The notes beneath the pieces are model-generated. The model saw only the letters and a list, made by a program, of their open reading frames with translations, had not been told where the DNA came from and made no database searches. The position numbers and the translations under genes are program-made. Source: an uncultured Clostridia bacterium (GTDB lineage Bacteria > Bacillota > Clostridia > Christensenellales > Borkfalkiaceae). Taken from it: a stretch of 64,000 nt of DNA. Each line of letters starts with the position of its first letter. The stretch's first letter is position 1. Of this stretch, positions 17,014 through 27,461 are shown in pieces. The DNA is taken from NCBI GenBank assembly GCA_934271065.1, contig CAKQQQ010000001.1:62001-126000 (forward strand), read 5' to 3'.

Positions 17014-18144
17014 ATGATCAACAAAGATTTCTTTCAGGCGATAGAAGATCTGGAAACCGAAAAAGGCATTAAACCCGAAGTGTTGATAGAAACGCTCGAA
17101 AACGCTCTCGTTTTCGCATATAAAAAGCACACGGGCGATTCGGGCGACGTAAAACTCGAGATCAATCCCGAAAAGAAAACGGTTAAATTTTTCGCGGTCA
17201 AGCGCGTCGTAGACGAAGTTACCGATCCCGAAAAAGAGATTTCGCTCGAAGACGCAAAAACGATCAAAAAGAGTTATAAAACCGGCGACGAAGTAAGAAT
17301 CGAGTTCGTTCCCAAGGAATTCGGCAGAATAGCCGCGCAAACGGCAAAACAGGTCGTATTGCAGAAACTCCGCGAAACCGAAAGGGATATTACGCTTGCC
17401 GAATTTGAAGATAAAGAAAACGAAGTAAAGGTATGCACCGTAAGGCGCGTGGAAGATAAGAACGTTTACGTCGAAATCGGCGCGGGCGAAATCGAAGCGG
17501 TAATGCTTCCGCAAGACCAAGTCCCCACCGAAACCTATAAGGTAAACGATAAACTTATGGTTTACGTCAAGAAGGTAAGAAGCGCGGGCAGAAACGCACA
17601 GATTCTCGTTTCGAGAACTTCTACCGGACTCGTAAGGCGGCTTTTCGAAAACGTCGTTCCCGAAATCGAAGCGGGCATAGTCGAAATCAAGGGCGTTGCG
17701 CGCGAACCCGGTCAAAGAACCAAAATCGCCATTTACAGTAACGATCCCAACGTCGACGCGGTCGGCGCGTGCGTGGGCAATAAAGGCTCGCGCGTAAACG
17801 AAGTCGTAAGGGAACTCAACGGCGAAAAGATAGACGTCATCGCGTGGAGCGAAGATCCGCTTGAATTTATTGCCAAAGCCCTTTCCCCCGCAAAGGTACT
17901 TAAAGTCAGCGCGAACGAAGGCGAAAAGGCGGCGAGAGTCGTCGTTCCCGACGATAAATTATCGCTTGCGATCGGCAAAGACGGTCAGAACGCGCGTCTT
18001 GCCGCGAGACTTACCGGCTGGAAGGTTGACGTAAAGAGCGAGAGCAAAGCCTTAAAAGAAGAAGCGTTGCTCGCCGCCGAATCCGAAACGGATAATTACG
18101 CCGCGGAAGACGCCGTACTTGACGGCGAAGAAATAACCGACTAA
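17014..18144 (+). CDS. nusA: Transcription termination/antitermination factor NusA
   Basis: 376 residues, the short Firmicutes form without the acidic repeats of Proteobacteria. The N-terminal RNA-polymerase-binding domain (about 1-125) is followed by S1 (about 130-200), KH1 with VGACVGNKGSRVNEVVREL near 249-267, and KH2 with LAIGKDGQNARLAARLTGW near 319-337. It binds RNA polymerase to promote pausing and intrinsic termination. AAGGAG lies before the ATG, 43 bases after rimP. Confidence 0.95.
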   Translation: MINKDFFQAIEDLETEKGIKPEVLIETLENALVFAYKKHTGDSGDVKLEINPEKKTVKFFAVKRVVDEVTDPEKEISLEDAKTIKKSYKTGDEVRIEFVPKEFGRIAAQTAKQVVLQKLRETERDITLAEFEDKENEVKVCTVRRVEDKNVYVEIGAGEIEAVMLPQDQVPTETYKVNDKLMVYVKKVRSAGRNAQILVSRTSTGLVRRLFENVVPEIEAGIVEIKGVAREPGQRTKIAIYSNDPNVDAVGACVGNKGSRVNEVVRELNGEKIDVIAWSEDPLEFIAKALSPAKVLKVSANEGEKAARVVVPDDKLSLAIGKDGQNARLAARLTGWKVDVKSESKALKEEALLAAESETDNYAAEDAVLDGEEITD

Positions 18145-18183
18145 ATCATTTTGCGCCCGTCGGCGTGATTGAGTAAAGGAAGT

Positions 18184-18459
18184 ATGGCAGAAAAAAGACT
18201 CCCCATAAGAACCTGCGTATGTTGCAGGAAGGAATTTCCTAAAAAAGAACTGTTGCGGATCGTTCGGTCCGGCGACGGCAAAATATTTTTCGATCGCGGC
18301 GGCAAAGCCGACGGCAGAGGCGCGTACGTCTGTAAAAGCGCGGCGTGCGCGGATAAACTTCTCAACAAGAAACTTCTCGGCAGAGTGTTTTCCTGCGCGG
18401 TGCCGCAAGACGTTTACGACGAATTAAGGGGTGAATTGCTTGGAAGCGAAAAAGACTAA
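18184..18459 (+). CDS. ylxR: YlxR family RNA-binding protein (RnpM)
   Basis: 91 residues from the ATG at 18184 (AAAGGA three bases before it; the spacing is tight, and an in-frame TTG at 18169 has no site). The motif RTCVCCRKEFPKKELLRIVR, the GRGAYVC turn, and a basic helix identify YlxR/DUF448, which in B. subtilis binds RNase P RNA and modulates it. It sits in its conserved place between nusA and ylxQ and overlaps the next frame. Confidence 0.9.
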   Translation: MAEKRLPIRTCVCCRKEFPKKELLRIVRSGDGKIFFDRGGKADGRGAYVCKSAACADKLLNKKLLGRVFSCAVPQDVYDELRGELLGSEKD

Positions 18460-18778
18460 AATATTCGCTTATCTCGGCTTTGCGAAAAAGAGCGGTAAAC
18501 TCTGCGTCGGGGCTAACTCGTTATCGACGTTGAAAAAACGCGCGTATCTCGCTTTATCGTGTAAAACGTCGAGCGAAAACGCGAGAAAAGAAGCCGAAAA
18601 ATTTGCCAAATCGGCAGGCTGTCCGTTGTACGACAGCGGCGACTATACGCTTGAAGAACTTTTGCTTAAAGACGATTGCAAGACTGCGGCGGTAACCGAT
18701 CCGAGCCTTGCCGAAGCAATAATTTCCGTGGCCGACGAATACGGGCTTAAACTTTTATCGGGAGGCAAGAACGATTAG
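18440..18778 (+). CDS. ylxQ: YlxQ, L7Ae-type RNA-binding ribosomal protein
   Basis: 112 residues with the L7Ae/L30e/S12e fold: IFAYLGFAKKSGKLCVGAN at the start and a C-terminal TDPSLAEAIISVADEYG helix. Related proteins bind kink-turn RNA. A start at the TTG of 18440 is preferred because AAGGGGTGA lies five bases upstream; the GTG at 18431 is inside that ribosome site. It overlaps ylxR by 20 bases. Confidence 0.85.
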   Translation: MEAKKTKIFAYLGFAKKSGKLCVGANSLSTLKKRAYLALSCKTSSENARKEAEKFAKSAGCPLYDSGDYTLEELLLKDDCKTAAVTDPSLAEAIISVADEYGLKLLSGGKND

Positions 18779-18779
18779 T

Positions 18780-21551
18780 ATGGAAGAAAAGAAAGACATC
18801 TTAAAAAATCTCAAAAAAATAAATTCGCTCGACGGCTCGTTGCGCGACCTTAAAGCCAAGGTCGACGAGTTGAAGTCGGGTATATCCGCTATCAACAAAA
18901 GGGCGAACGCCAAAGAAAAGCAGATAAAACTCGACAGAGAAAACGAAGAGAGAGAAAAACTCGAAAAACTTCGCGACGAAGAATCGCTTGCCGTAGAAAC
19001 GCCGACCGAAGAAATCGCCGTCGAAGAACGGAAAGAAGTCTCGACGGAAGTCGTTGAGCCCGCGGAAGAAGTCAAACCCGCTAAAAAACCCAAAAAGGTT
19101 GAAGCGAAAGAACCCGTCGAAGAGCCTAAGGTCGAAGAAGTTAAGGTAGAAGAGAAAGCGGAAGTCAAACCCGCCGAAAACGAACCTTCTTCCGAGCAGA
19201 CGACGGAAGAGAAACCGAAAGAAGACGTAAAGCCGATAGATCCTGCCGAAGCCGCTCGTTTAGAAAAGGAAAAACGCCTTAAAGCGGTAGAAGAAGCGCA
19301 GGCAAGGGCGTTGGCGGAGGCTCGCGCCAAAATACTCGAACAAAAGAGAAAAGAAGCGATAGCAAGGGGCGAAGATCCCAATCTCGTCAAACTGCCGAGT
19401 CAGCAACCGAGAGTTTACGAGCCTAAAAACGACCGTAAACCCGCGCGCAGAGAGTACGTTCCCGGCGGCGATCAGAGAAGACCTGCCGGCGCGAGACCTA
19501 ACGGCGCGAACGGCGCGACGGGCAGCAGACCGCAGAGACCTTTCGGCGCAGGCGGCGCGACGGGTAAAAAGCCCGTCGAAGTTACGTTCATTCCGAAAGA
19601 CGCGGGTAAATCGTTCGGTAACAAGAAGAAGGGCGGAGAAAGAAGTTACGACGATAAGAAGACTATCAACAAAAAATCGCTTATCAAAACGCAGGTCAGC
19701 GTAGAAGACTTTGACGAAAACAAGAGCGGTTACAGAAAACTCCGTACTAAAAAAGATAAAAAACAAGACGCGTCTTCGCAGACGATCAAGATTGAAAAAG
19801 CGGTTATCAACAAAGAGTTGATACCCATCAAAGAACTTTCTGAGAAGATAGGTATTTCCGCGATAGAAATAACCAAAAAACTTTTCAAGGAAGGCATAAT
19901 GAAGACGATAAACGACTCTGTGGACTACGATACCGCAGGCGTTATCGCGGCAGATCTCGGCATAGAACTCGAACTTAAACTCGATAAGACCGCAGAAGAC
20001 GTGCTTAACGAAGCGTTCGACGTTAAAGACGACGCCGAAAAGCTCGTCAAAAGACCGCCTGTCGTTACCGTTATGGGGCACGTCGATCACGGCAAAACGT
20101 CCTTGCTCGACCGCATCCGCAGCACGAACGTCACGGCGAGCGAAGCGGGCGGTATAACCCAGCATATCGGCGCGTATACGGTTACCGTGAACGGAGAAAA
20201 AATCACGTTTCTCGATACGCCGGGACACGCTGCGTTTACCGCGATGCGCGCAAGGGGCGCGCAGATTACCGACATCGCCGTTATAGTTATCGCGGCAGAC
20301 GACGGTATAATGCCGCAGACGATCGAGGCTATCCACCACGCACAGGCGGCAGGCGTTTCGATTATAGTCGCGGCGAACAAGATGGATAAGCCGCAATCGA
20401 ATATCGAAAGGGTTAAGCAGCAACTTGCCGATCAGTCCGTACTCGTGGAAGAATGGGGCGGAGACGTCGCGCTCGTTCCCGTTTCGGCAAAGACCGGCGA
20501 AGGCATAGATAACCTTCTCGAAACCATACTGCTCACGGCGGACGTTAAAGAACTCAAAGCCAACCCCGACAGAATGGCGAAAGGCGCGATTATCGAAGCC
20601 AAACTCGATAAGGGTAAAGGTCCCGTCGCGACGGTGCTTATTCAGAACGGTACTCTCCGTACGGGCGACAATCTCGTCGCGGGTACTATTACCGGCAGAG
20701 TAAGGGCTATGATCGACGATAAGGGCAGAACGGTCAAAGAAGCAGGTCCGTCTACGCCGGTTTCGATACTAGGTCTCGAAGAAGTGCCGAACGCGGGCGA
20801 TCTTCTTTTCGCGGTCGAGCAGGATAAACTTTCCAAACTCGTCGCGCAGGAAAGACGGAACAAAGAGCGCGAAGATATGATCAAGCAATCGCAGAAGATC
20901 ACGCTCGACGATCTCTTCTCCAAGATTTCCGACGGCAATCTCAAATCGCTTAACGTCATCATAAAAGCCGACGTACAAGGCTCGGTCGAAGCGGTAAAGC
21001 AGTCGCTTGAAGAACTGTCTAACGAAGAAGTAAAAGTAAGCGTTCTCCACGCCGCCGTCGGCGCGATAAACGAATCCGACGTTATTCTCGCGGATTCTTC
21101 CAACGCGATCATAATCGGCTTTAACGTTCGACCGGATTCCAACGCGAAGACGCTTGCCGAAAGATCGAAAGTAGACGTAAGGCTTTACAGAATAATTTAC
21201 GAAGCGATTGAAGACGTAAAGAACGCAATGAAAGGTCTTATCGCGCCCAAGGTACAAGAGATCTATATGGGCAAAGCCGAAGTTCGTCAGACGTTCAGAA
21301 TTACCGGCGTCGGAATGGTTGCGGGTTGCTACGTTACCGACGGCAAGATTATCAGAAACGGCAAACTTCGTATCTATCGCGACGACGTTATGATCTGCGA
21401 AGGTAACGTCAACCAGTTAAAGCGTTTCAAAGACGACGTAAAAGAAGTTTCTCAAGGGTTCGAGTGCGGTATTTCGATAGAGAATTTCAACGATATTCAA
21501 ATCGGAGATTTTATTGAAAGTTATCTTATCGAAGTCAAACCCGTAGTTTAA
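18780..21551 (+). CDS. infB: Translation initiation factor IF-2
   Basis: 923 residues. The first 300 or so are a charged, low-complexity Glu/Lys/Pro linker followed by a Gly/Arg/Ala segment (residues 230-275); the rest is the conserved GTPase. G1 is GHVDHGKTS near residue 433, G3 is DTPGHAAF, G4 is NKMDKP. Domains II-IV end with a typical [19 protein letters not shown] stretch. It delivers initiator tRNA to the ribosome. The ATG lies one base after ylxQ with only a distant GGGAGG, so start by coupling is likely. Confidence 0.96.
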   Translation: MEEKKDILKNLKKINSLDGSLRDLKAKVDELKSGISAINKRANAKEKQIKLDRENEEREKLEKLRDEESLAVETPTEEIAVEERKEVSTEVVEPAEEVKPAKKPKKVEAKEPVEEPKVEEVKVEEKAEVKPAENEPSSEQTTEEKPKEDVKPIDPAEAARLEKEKRLKAVEEAQARALAEARAKILEQKRKEAIARGEDPNLVKLPSQQPRVYEPKNDRKPARREYVPGGDQRRPAGARPNGANGATGSRPQRPFGAGGATGKKPVEVTFIPKDAGKSFGNKKKGGERSYDDKKTINKKSLIKTQVSVEDFDENKSGYRKLRTKKDKKQDASSQTIKIEKAVINKELIPIKELSEKIGISAIEITKKLFKEGIMKTINDSVDYDTAGVIAADLGIELELKLDKTAEDVLNEAFDVKDDAEKLVKRPPVVTVMGHVDHGKTSLLDRIRSTNVTASEAGGITQHIGAYTVTVNGEKITFLDTPGHAAFTAMRARGAQITDIAVIVIAADDGIMPQTIEAIHHAQAAGVSIIVAANKMDKPQSNIERVKQQLADQSVLVEEWGGDVALVPVSAKTGEGIDNLLETILLTADVKELKANPDRMAKGAIIEAKLDKGKGPVATVLIQNGTLRTGDNLVAGTITGRVRAMIDDKGRTVKEAGPSTPVSILGLEEVPNAGDLLFAVEQDKLSKLVAQERRNKEREDMIKQSQKITLDDLFSKISDGNLKSLNVIIKADVQGSVEAVKQSLEELSNEEVKVSVLHAAVGAINESDVILADSSNAIIIGFNVRPDSNAKTLAERSKVDVRLYRIIYEAIEDVKNAMKGLIAPKVQEIYMGKAEVRQTFRITGVGMVAGCYVTDGKIIRNGKLRIYRDDVMICEGNVNQLKRFKDDVKEVSQGFECGISIENFNDIQIGDFIESYLIEVKPVV

Positions 21552-21576
21552 TATATCTTTGTTACACGATAGTGAT

Positions 21577-21617
21577 ACGGGGCGCGCTGCGAAAGATTTG
21601 TTTGCGGCGTACCCCGT
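21577..21617 (+). other. Long imperfect hairpin between infB and rbfA
   Basis: ACGGGG (21577-21582) pairs with CCCCGT (21612-21617) and the inner bases pair for about seven more positions with one mismatch and two G-T pairs. No U-tract follows, so it is more likely an mRNA processing or stability element than a full terminator, keeping rbfA in the operon. Confidence 0.5.
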
Positions 21618-21687
21618 TTCGGTAAATTGATTTTTGTTCGGGCAAAACGACGGCTTAAACCATCGTCCGATCAAGGAGACTGATTAT

Positions 21688-22059
21688 ATGAATATAAAAA
21701 GAGAAAAAAGATTAAACAGCGAATTTCAGCGCGAAATTTATTCTATATTAAAATATAAGGTCAAAAATCCCGACCTTACCGAAATGTTCAGTATATCCGA
21801 AGTGGAAGTTACCAACGACCTTAAATACGCAAAAGTATTCGTTTCGGTTTTTTCTGCCGACGAAGAAAAGAAAAAGGCGACGTTTAAGGCTATTTGCGAT
21901 TCCGCAAAATTCGTCCGAGCCGAACTCGGTAAAACTATGCGTATACGCGCCGTTCCCGAACTCAGATTTATAACGGACGCTTCGGAAGAATACGGAAATA
22001 AAATCGAATCGATATTAAGCGGAATAACGTACAATACGGAGAACGAAGATGACGATTGA
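21688..22059 (+). CDS. rbfA: Ribosome-binding factor A
   Basis: 123 residues from the ATG at 21688 with AAGGAG eight bases upstream; an in-frame longer start at 21634 lacks a site. The KH-type fold shows REIYSILKYKVKNPDL, VTNDLKYAKVFVSVF and the C-terminal PELRFITDASEEYGNKIE. RbfA matures 16S rRNA in 30S assembly. It overlaps nrnA by 11 bases. Confidence 0.93.
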   Translation: MNIKREKRLNSEFQREIYSILKYKVKNPDLTEMFSISEVEVTNDLKYAKVFVSVFSADEEKKKATFKAICDSAKFVRAELGKTMRIRAVPELRFITDASEEYGNKIESILSGITYNTENEDDD

Positions 22060-23002
22060 CGAAATATGTAAAAAATTGTATTCTTACGATTCGTATCTGA
22101 TTTTCTGTCATTGTCGCCCCGACGGCGACACGATAGGCTCTGCGCTCGCGCTTAAAAAGACTTTCGAACGTATGGGCAAACGTGCAGACGTCGTGTGCGC
22201 GTCGCCCGTACCCGCCAAATTCGGATTGTTTCGAGAAGCGTCCGAAATTTTATCCGTAGATAAGGTAACGGGCGAATATTCCGCCCACGTCGCGGTGGAT
22301 TGTTCTACCGAAAATATGATAGGCGACGCGTATCCGCTGTTCAAAAAATCAAAAAATACGTTCAATATCGATCATCACGTTTCAAACGAACGTTACGCGG
22401 CGTATAATCTCGTCGTCGATTCCGCTGCCAACGCGGAAAATATGTATAACGTAATCGGGCGGTCGGGAATAGAAATAGATAAAGAGATTGCCGACCGACT
22501 GCTTCTCGGCATAAGTACCGATACGGGTAATTTTATGCACGCCAACGTAACGGCGGACACGTTAAGAACCGCTTCGGAACTCGTATCGCTCGGCGGCGAC
22601 CTGCATACGATCGCGTGCGAGATGTTCAAGAACCAGACTCGTGCCAGAGCGGAACTTTTCGCGAAGGTAATATCCGGTATGAGATTTTTCTCCGACGGTC
22701 GCATTGCTCTTATCACGATTACTAAAAATGACCTGGCGGAATTTAACGCCACGCAGGATCTGACCGAAGGGTTTATAGATTTTCCGCTTTCCGTGCGCGG
22801 CGTCGAAGTCGCCGTTTCCGTACTCGAAAGCAAAGAAAACTGCTATAAAATCAGTTTAAGAAGCAAGGGCAAGGTAAACGTAAACGAAGTCGCGTCTCAA
22901 TTCGGCGGCGGCGGGCATATCCTTGCAAGCGGTTGTATGATTTCGGGTTTTTACGAAGACGTCAAAGACAAACTGTTAAGGGTTATAAATTTTCAATTAT
23001 AA
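22049..23002 (+). CDS. nrnA: DHH-family phosphoesterase, NrnA-like oligoribonuclease / pAp phosphatase
   Basis: 317 residues. Motifs in order: FCHCRPDGDTIGSALAL (normally DHxxPDGDxxGS; here the first Asp-His is Cys-His), VDCSTENM, NIDHHVSNERY (the DHH triad), STDTGNFMH, and the DHHA1 tail FGGGGHILASGCM. NrnA degrades short RNAs and pAp in Firmicutes. Its place between rbfA and truB is conserved. The ATG lies within the rbfA end. Confidence 0.9.
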   Translation: MTIDEICKKLYSYDSYLIFCHCRPDGDTIGSALALKKTFERMGKRADVVCASPVPAKFGLFREASEILSVDKVTGEYSAHVAVDCSTENMIGDAYPLFKKSKNTFNIDHHVSNERYAAYNLVVDSAANAENMYNVIGRSGIEIDKEIADRLLLGISTDTGNFMHANVTADTLRTASELVSLGGDLHTIACEMFKNQTRARAELFAKVISGMRFFSDGRIALITITKNDLAEFNATQDLTEGFIDFPLSVRGVEVAVSVLESKENCYKISLRSKGKVNVNEVASQFGGGGHILASGCMISGFYEDVKDKLLRVINFQL

Positions 23003-23869
23003 ATGAACGGATTTCTTAATTTATACAAACCTAAAGGCGTAAGTTCCGCGCGCATGCTCAACGCCGTAAAACGCTCGTTAAAAGGCGAGACGGTTGGGCA
23101 TATGGGAACGCTCGATCCGCTTGCGGACGGAGTGTTACCCGTTGCGATAGGCAAGTCTACCAGACTGTTCGATTATCTTCTCGATAAAGACAAAGAATAC
23201 GTCGCGACCGTCGCTTTCGGGTTTTCGACCGACAGTTACGATCTCGAAGGCGAAATAACGCAGAGAAGCGACGTACTTCCGAGCGACGCGGAACTCGAAG
23301 CCGCCTGCAAAAAACTGACGGGCGATATAATGCAGATTCCGCCGATATATTCCGCAAAGTGCGTAAACGGTAAAAGAAGTTACGAACTTGCCCGAAAGGG
23401 CGTGGCGGTCGAATTACCGCCGAAAAAAGTAACCGTGAAATCGATACGGGTACTCGATAAAATTTCCGAAAGCGAATACAAAATCAAAATTGTATGCGGC
23501 GGGGGAACTTACATACGCGCAATCGCGCGCGATCTCGGTCTGCTTTGCGGAACTGTCGCCACGATGACTTCGCTGACGAGAACCGCTTCGGGCATATTCA
23601 GAATAGAGAACAGCGTCACCGCGGAAGAATTTACGTCCGCCGCGTATAAATCGGCGTTGCTCGTTCCGCCGGACGAAGTAATCGATTATCCGATTATCCG
23701 CCTTGACGAACGTCAGACCGAACGGTTATATAACGGTTTGTACGACGTATACGATTACCCCGACGGGATTTATAAGGTGTATTCTCCGACCGCGTTTTAC
23801 GGCGTCGGGGAAGTTAAGAACGGTAAAATAAAAATCAAAGCGTATTTAAGAGACAACGCGTCGGAATAA
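23003..23869 (+). CDS. truB: tRNA pseudouridine(55) synthase
   Basis: 288 residues. The catalytic Asp is in GHMGTLDPLADGVLPVAIG near residues 32-50, and LYKPKGVSSARML opens the fold. It makes pseudouridine 55 in tRNA T-loops. The ATG directly follows the nrnA stop without a gap, and the stop overlaps ribF by TAATG. Confidence 0.95.
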   Translation: MNGFLNLYKPKGVSSARMLNAVKRSLKGETVGHMGTLDPLADGVLPVAIGKSTRLFDYLLDKDKEYVATVAFGFSTDSYDLEGEITQRSDVLPSDAELEAACKKLTGDIMQIPPIYSAKCVNGKRSYELARKGVAVELPPKKVTVKSIRVLDKISESEYKIKIVCGGGTYIRAIARDLGLLCGTVATMTSLTRTASGIFRIENSVTAEEFTSAAYKSALLVPPDEVIDYPIIRLDERQTERLYNGLYDVYDYPDGIYKVYSPTAFYGVGEVKNGKIKIKAYLRDNASE

Positions 23870-24765
23870 TGAACGCCTATAATTTTTTTGATAAACACGA
23901 CGGCGACGTCGTCGTCATACTCGGCTTTTTCGACTGTCTTCATCTCGGACATATCGCGCTCGTTAAAAAGGGCGCGGCGGTCGCCGAAAAACTAAACGCC
24001 GTTCCCGTCGTCTTCACTTATTCAAACGATATGAACGCCGTTCTCGGCGATAAGTCGGGGCAGGTTTTAACCTGTGGCGAACGCCTGAAAAAACTTGAAA
24101 AACTTGGTATAAACGCTGTAATTACCTGCAATTTTGACGAAAATTACGTTTTATTAGGCGGCGACGAATTTCTGAATATTTTGTTTTCGGATTTTTCGAT
24201 TAAAGGTATAGTCTGCGGCTACGATTATTCGTTCGGCAACGGCGCGAAAAGCAAAGTCGAAGACTTGCGCGCGTTCACGGATAAACGCGGCGTTCCCGTA
24301 TTCGTCGAATCGCCGGTCGTGTACGGCGGCGAACGCGTTTCCACCACGCTTATAAAAAAATACCTGTCGCAAAAAGAGATAAAAAAAGCCAACGTTTTGC
24401 TGTCAACGCCTTACTTTTTAACGGGTAAGGTCGTAAAAGGCAAACAAAACGGCAGAAAGATAGGCTTTCCTACGGCAAACGTCGCTCTGCCGAGCGATAA
24501 ATTCAGAATAGGTTACGGGGTGTATAAAACGCGCGTTATAGCGGAAGGAAGGGAGTATAAAGCCATAACCAACTTCGGCGCGCAGCCGACTTTTTCTTCC
24601 GACGAAGTCGTTGTGGAATGTCATCTTAAAGATTTCGACGGCGATCTTTACGGTAAAGATATAACAGTTATTTTCGACGATTATATCAGGGATATTGTTA
24701 AGTTTTACGATATTGACGAATTGAAAAAACAACTTACGAAAGATATGGAGGCGTTAAATGATTAA
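23869..24765 (+). CDS. ribF: Bifunctional riboflavin kinase / FMN adenylyltransferase
   Basis: 298 residues. The N-terminal adenylyltransferase has the nucleotidyltransferase motif HLGH in GFFDCLHLGHIAL (usually GNFDGVHLGH, so Gly-Val is Cys-Leu here) and CGYDYSFGNGAKS. The C-terminal kinase holds GRKIGFPTANVAL and the Glu of VVECHLKDFDGDLYGK. It converts riboflavin to FMN and FAD. It overlaps truB by one base and the next gene by eight. Confidence 0.93.
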   Translation: MNAYNFFDKHDGDVVVILGFFDCLHLGHIALVKKGAAVAEKLNAVPVVFTYSNDMNAVLGDKSGQVLTCGERLKKLEKLGINAVITCNFDENYVLLGGDEFLNILFSDFSIKGIVCGYDYSFGNGAKSKVEDLRAFTDKRGVPVFVESPVVYGGERVSTTLIKKYLSQKEIKKANVLLSTPYFLTGKVVKGKQNGRKIGFPTANVALPSDKFRIGYGVYKTRVIAEGREYKAITNFGAQPTFSSDEVVVECHLKDFDGDLYGKDITVIFDDYIRDIVKFYDIDELKKQLTKDMEALND

Positions 24766-25606
24766 GTTCGGACCGAGTGGCAACTCCGAAAGTTTTATTG
24801 CCGAAAAACATAAGTCCACCGTCGAAGCCGCCGAGTGGTGCAGGGATAGAGATCTCGACTGGTACGAATACTCGTTCGGCAGGGGTGTTACCGTAAGCGA
24901 TGAAAAAGCCGAGCAGATCGGCGCGGCGTTTAAGCGCGTCGGTATGGGGTTAAGCGTGCACGCCCCGTACTTTATAAACTTCGCCAACGAAGACGAAGGA
25001 AAAGCCGCCAACTCTTACGAGTACGTTTTATCGAGCGGGCAAAAGGCGATGAAAATGCAGGGCGAGCGCGTAGTGTTTCACGCCGCGTCGCAAGGCAAAC
25101 TTTCGCGTGCAAATGCCGTCGCGCTTACGGCGGACAGATTGAAAATTCTTCGCGACCTTATTTACGAGCGTTCGCTCGACGGTCTTAAATTCTGTCCGGA
25201 GACTATGGGCAAACTCGGGCAGATAGGTACGATAGAAGAGATAACCGAGTTTTGCAAAATCGACGCCGTATATATACCGACCGTCGATTTCGGACACGTC
25301 AACGCGCGCGAAGGCGGAAGCCTGAAAACCGTAAACGACTATAAGTCCCGACTCGAATACATGATAGGCGAACTCGGGTACGAAAAGATGCGCTGCTTTC
25401 ACGCGCACTTTTCGAAAATTCAGTATTCTGCTAAGGGCGAAATCAGACACCTGACTTTTGCGGATAAAGAGTACGGGCCCGAATTCGAGCCGCTTGCGAT
25501 CGCGCTTAAAGACCTTAAACTCGAACCGATAGTGGTTTGCGAGTCGGCGGGTACTCAGGCGGAAGACGCCGCAGAGATGAAAAAGATATATTTTTCATTA
25601 TTTTAA
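24758..25606 (+). CDS. Endonuclease IV-like TIM-barrel AP endonuclease
   Basis: 282 residues of the AP endonuclease family 2 / xylose-isomerase-like barrel. Metal-ligand candidates appear in order: SVHAPYFINFAN, VVFHAASQG, FCPETMGK, TVDFGHVNA, FHAHFSKI and a C-terminal VVCESAGTQ. This pattern fits the subgroup of deoxyribonuclease IV (Nfo) that cleaves at abasic sites. It ends the long ispG-to-ribF block with an 8-base overlap to ribF. A sugar isomerase role is the alternative. Confidence 0.8.
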   Translation: MIKFGPSGNSESFIAEKHKSTVEAAEWCRDRDLDWYEYSFGRGVTVSDEKAEQIGAAFKRVGMGLSVHAPYFINFANEDEGKAANSYEYVLSSGQKAMKMQGERVVFHAASQGKLSRANAVALTADRLKILRDLIYERSLDGLKFCPETMGKLGQIGTIEEITEFCKIDAVYIPTVDFGHVNAREGGSLKTVNDYKSRLEYMIGELGYEKMRCFHAHFSKIQYSAKGEIRHLTFADKEYGPEFEPLAIALKDLKLEPIVVCESAGTQAEDAAEMKKIYFSLF

Positions 25607-25639
25607 CTTATTATTTTCACTAAATTCATCACATTTTCG

Positions 25640-25668
25640 TTGACTAAAATTTTCGGCGGGGTTACAAT
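25640..25668 (+). promoter_or_regulatory. Promoter of the ABC exporter operon (TTGACT-17-TACAAT)
   Basis: TTGACT 25640-25645 and TACAAT 25663-25668, spacer 17, with a leader of about 29 bases ending in GGGAGAAGT before the ATG. Confidence 0.75.
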
Positions 25669-25703
25669 AACCGCAAAAATGACGAAATCTAATCGGGAGA
25701 AGT

Positions 25704-27461
25704 ATGTTTAAGAGATTAGCAAAATGTTTACGCGAATATAAGCGGGATACCGTTTTGACGATACTCTGTATGACGGTCGAAGCGGCGATGGAAGTGCTTA
25801 TTCCGTTTCTTATATCGCGATTCGGCGAGTGCGTGTCGCCTAAGGGCGGCGGCGAGCCGCAGACGGGCAAGATGATACAAGTCGGCTGTATTATGGTCGG
25901 CGCGGCGGTAATTTCGCTGCTTGCGGGTATGCTCGGCGGAAAGTTTTGCGCCAGCGCGTCCTCGGGTTTTGCGAAAAATTTGCGTCGCGATATGTACGTC
26001 AACGTACAGGGTTTTTCCTTTTCCAACATAGATAAATTTTCGTCGTCGTCGCTCGTTACCCGTATGACTACGGATATAACGAACGTTCAGATGGCGTTTA
26101 TGATGCTTATCAGAATGGCGATAAGAAGCCCGCTTATGCTGATATTCTCCATCGTGATGAGTTTTTCTATCGACACGACGCTTCCGATAATCTTTTTCGT
26201 AACCGTGCCGTTCCTTATCGGCGGACTTCTGATTATTTCGTCTTGCGCGATGCCGATATTCAAAAAACTCTTCAAGCGTTACGACGCGATGAACGAATCC
26301 GTTCAGGAGAATATTAAGGGAATGCGCGTCGTAAAGGCGTACGTCAGAGAAGATTACGAATCCGAAAAATTCTCCGCCGTTTCAAGCGATCTTGCCAAAG
26401 AGTTTACGAAAGCGGAAAGAATACTCGCTTTCAACTCCCCGATAATGCAGATATGTATTCAGGGCGGACTTCTCGCTCTGTGCTATTTCGGCGCATACAG
26501 GGGCATTTACAAGGGTACGATAGACGCGTTCAGTTTACAGAGTCTTACGACGTATTCGTTCCAGATACTTATGGCGTTGATGATGTTGTCGATGGTTTTC
26601 GTAATGATCGTTATGTCGCTCGAATCCGCACGCCGTATAGTCGAAGTCCTGAACGAAAAAAGCGATCTTACCAACCCCGAAAATCCGATAACCGAAGTCA
26701 AGAACGGCGACGTGGAGTTTGACGGAGTTTCATTCAAATATGCCCAAAACGCCGAAAAGTACGCTTTGGAAAACGTAAATATCAAAATCGAGTCGGGGCA
26801 GACGGTAGGTATACTCGGCGGAACGGGTTCGAGTAAAACCACGCTCGTCAACCTTATTTCGCGGTTGTACGACGTAACCGAAGGCAGCGTCAGGGTTGGC
26901 GACGCGGACGTAAGAGATTACGATATGGAAGTTCTCCGTAAATCGGTAGCCGTCGTGCTTCAAAAAAATATGCTGTTCAAGGGTACGATAAAAGAAAATC
27001 TGCGCTGGGGCAAAGAAGACGCCACCGACGAAGAACTGATAAACGCCTGCAAACTTGCGCAAGCCGACGAATTTATCAGGCAATTCCCCGACGGTTACGA
27101 TACTATGATCGATCAGGGCGGCGCGAACGTGTCGGGCGGGCAGAAGCAAAGGCTTTGTATAGCGCGCGCTTTGCTTACCAACCCCAAGGTAATCATTCTC
27201 GACGATTCGACGAGCGCGGTCGATATGAAAACCGACGCGCTTTTACGCGACGCTTTCAAAAAGGCGATACCCGAAACCACGAAAATCATAATAGCGCAAC
27301 GCGTTGCGTCCGTTGCCGACGCGGATAAGATTATAATAATGAATAACGGAAAGATCGACGACGTCGGAACTCACGAAGAGTTGCTTGCGAGAAACGAGAT
27401 TTACAAAGAAGTCTATACTTCGCAGAACAAAGCGACTTCCGTGGAAGGAGGCGAGTTATGA
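25704..27461 (+). CDS. ABC exporter half-transporter, degenerate-site subunit
   Basis: 585 residues: six-helix membrane domain (1-320) then ATPase. Walker A is GGTGSSKTT near residue 372, signature NVSGGQKQR, Walker B VIILDDSTSAVD and switch IAQRVASV. The catalytic Glu after Walker B is Asp and the switch His is Gln, the hallmark of the subunit carrying the non-hydrolysing site in heterodimeric exporters such as BmrCD, LmrCD and TM287/288. The partner overlaps by ATGA. Substrates may be drugs or lipids; none can be assigned. Confidence 0.92.
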   Translation: MFKRLAKCLREYKRDTVLTILCMTVEAAMEVLIPFLISRFGECVSPKGGGEPQTGKMIQVGCIMVGAAVISLLAGMLGGKFCASASSGFAKNLRRDMYVNVQGFSFSNIDKFSSSSLVTRMTTDITNVQMAFMMLIRMAIRSPLMLIFSIVMSFSIDTTLPIIFFVTVPFLIGGLLIISSCAMPIFKKLFKRYDAMNESVQENIKGMRVVKAYVREDYESEKFSAVSSDLAKEFTKAERILAFNSPIMQICIQGGLLALCYFGAYRGIYKGTIDAFSLQSLTTYSFQILMALMMLSMVFVMIVMSLESARRIVEVLNEKSDLTNPENPITEVKNGDVEFDGVSFKYAQNAEKYALENVNIKIESGQTVGILGGTGSSKTTLVNLISRLYDVTEGSVRVGDADVRDYDMEVLRKSVAVVLQKNMLFKGTIKENLRWGKEDATDEELINACKLAQADEFIRQFPDGYDTMIDQGGANVSGGQKQRLCIARALLTNPKVIILDDSTSAVDMKTDALLRDAFKKAIPETTKIIIAQRVASVADADKIIIMNNGKIDDVGTHEELLARNEIYKEVYTSQNKATSVEGGEL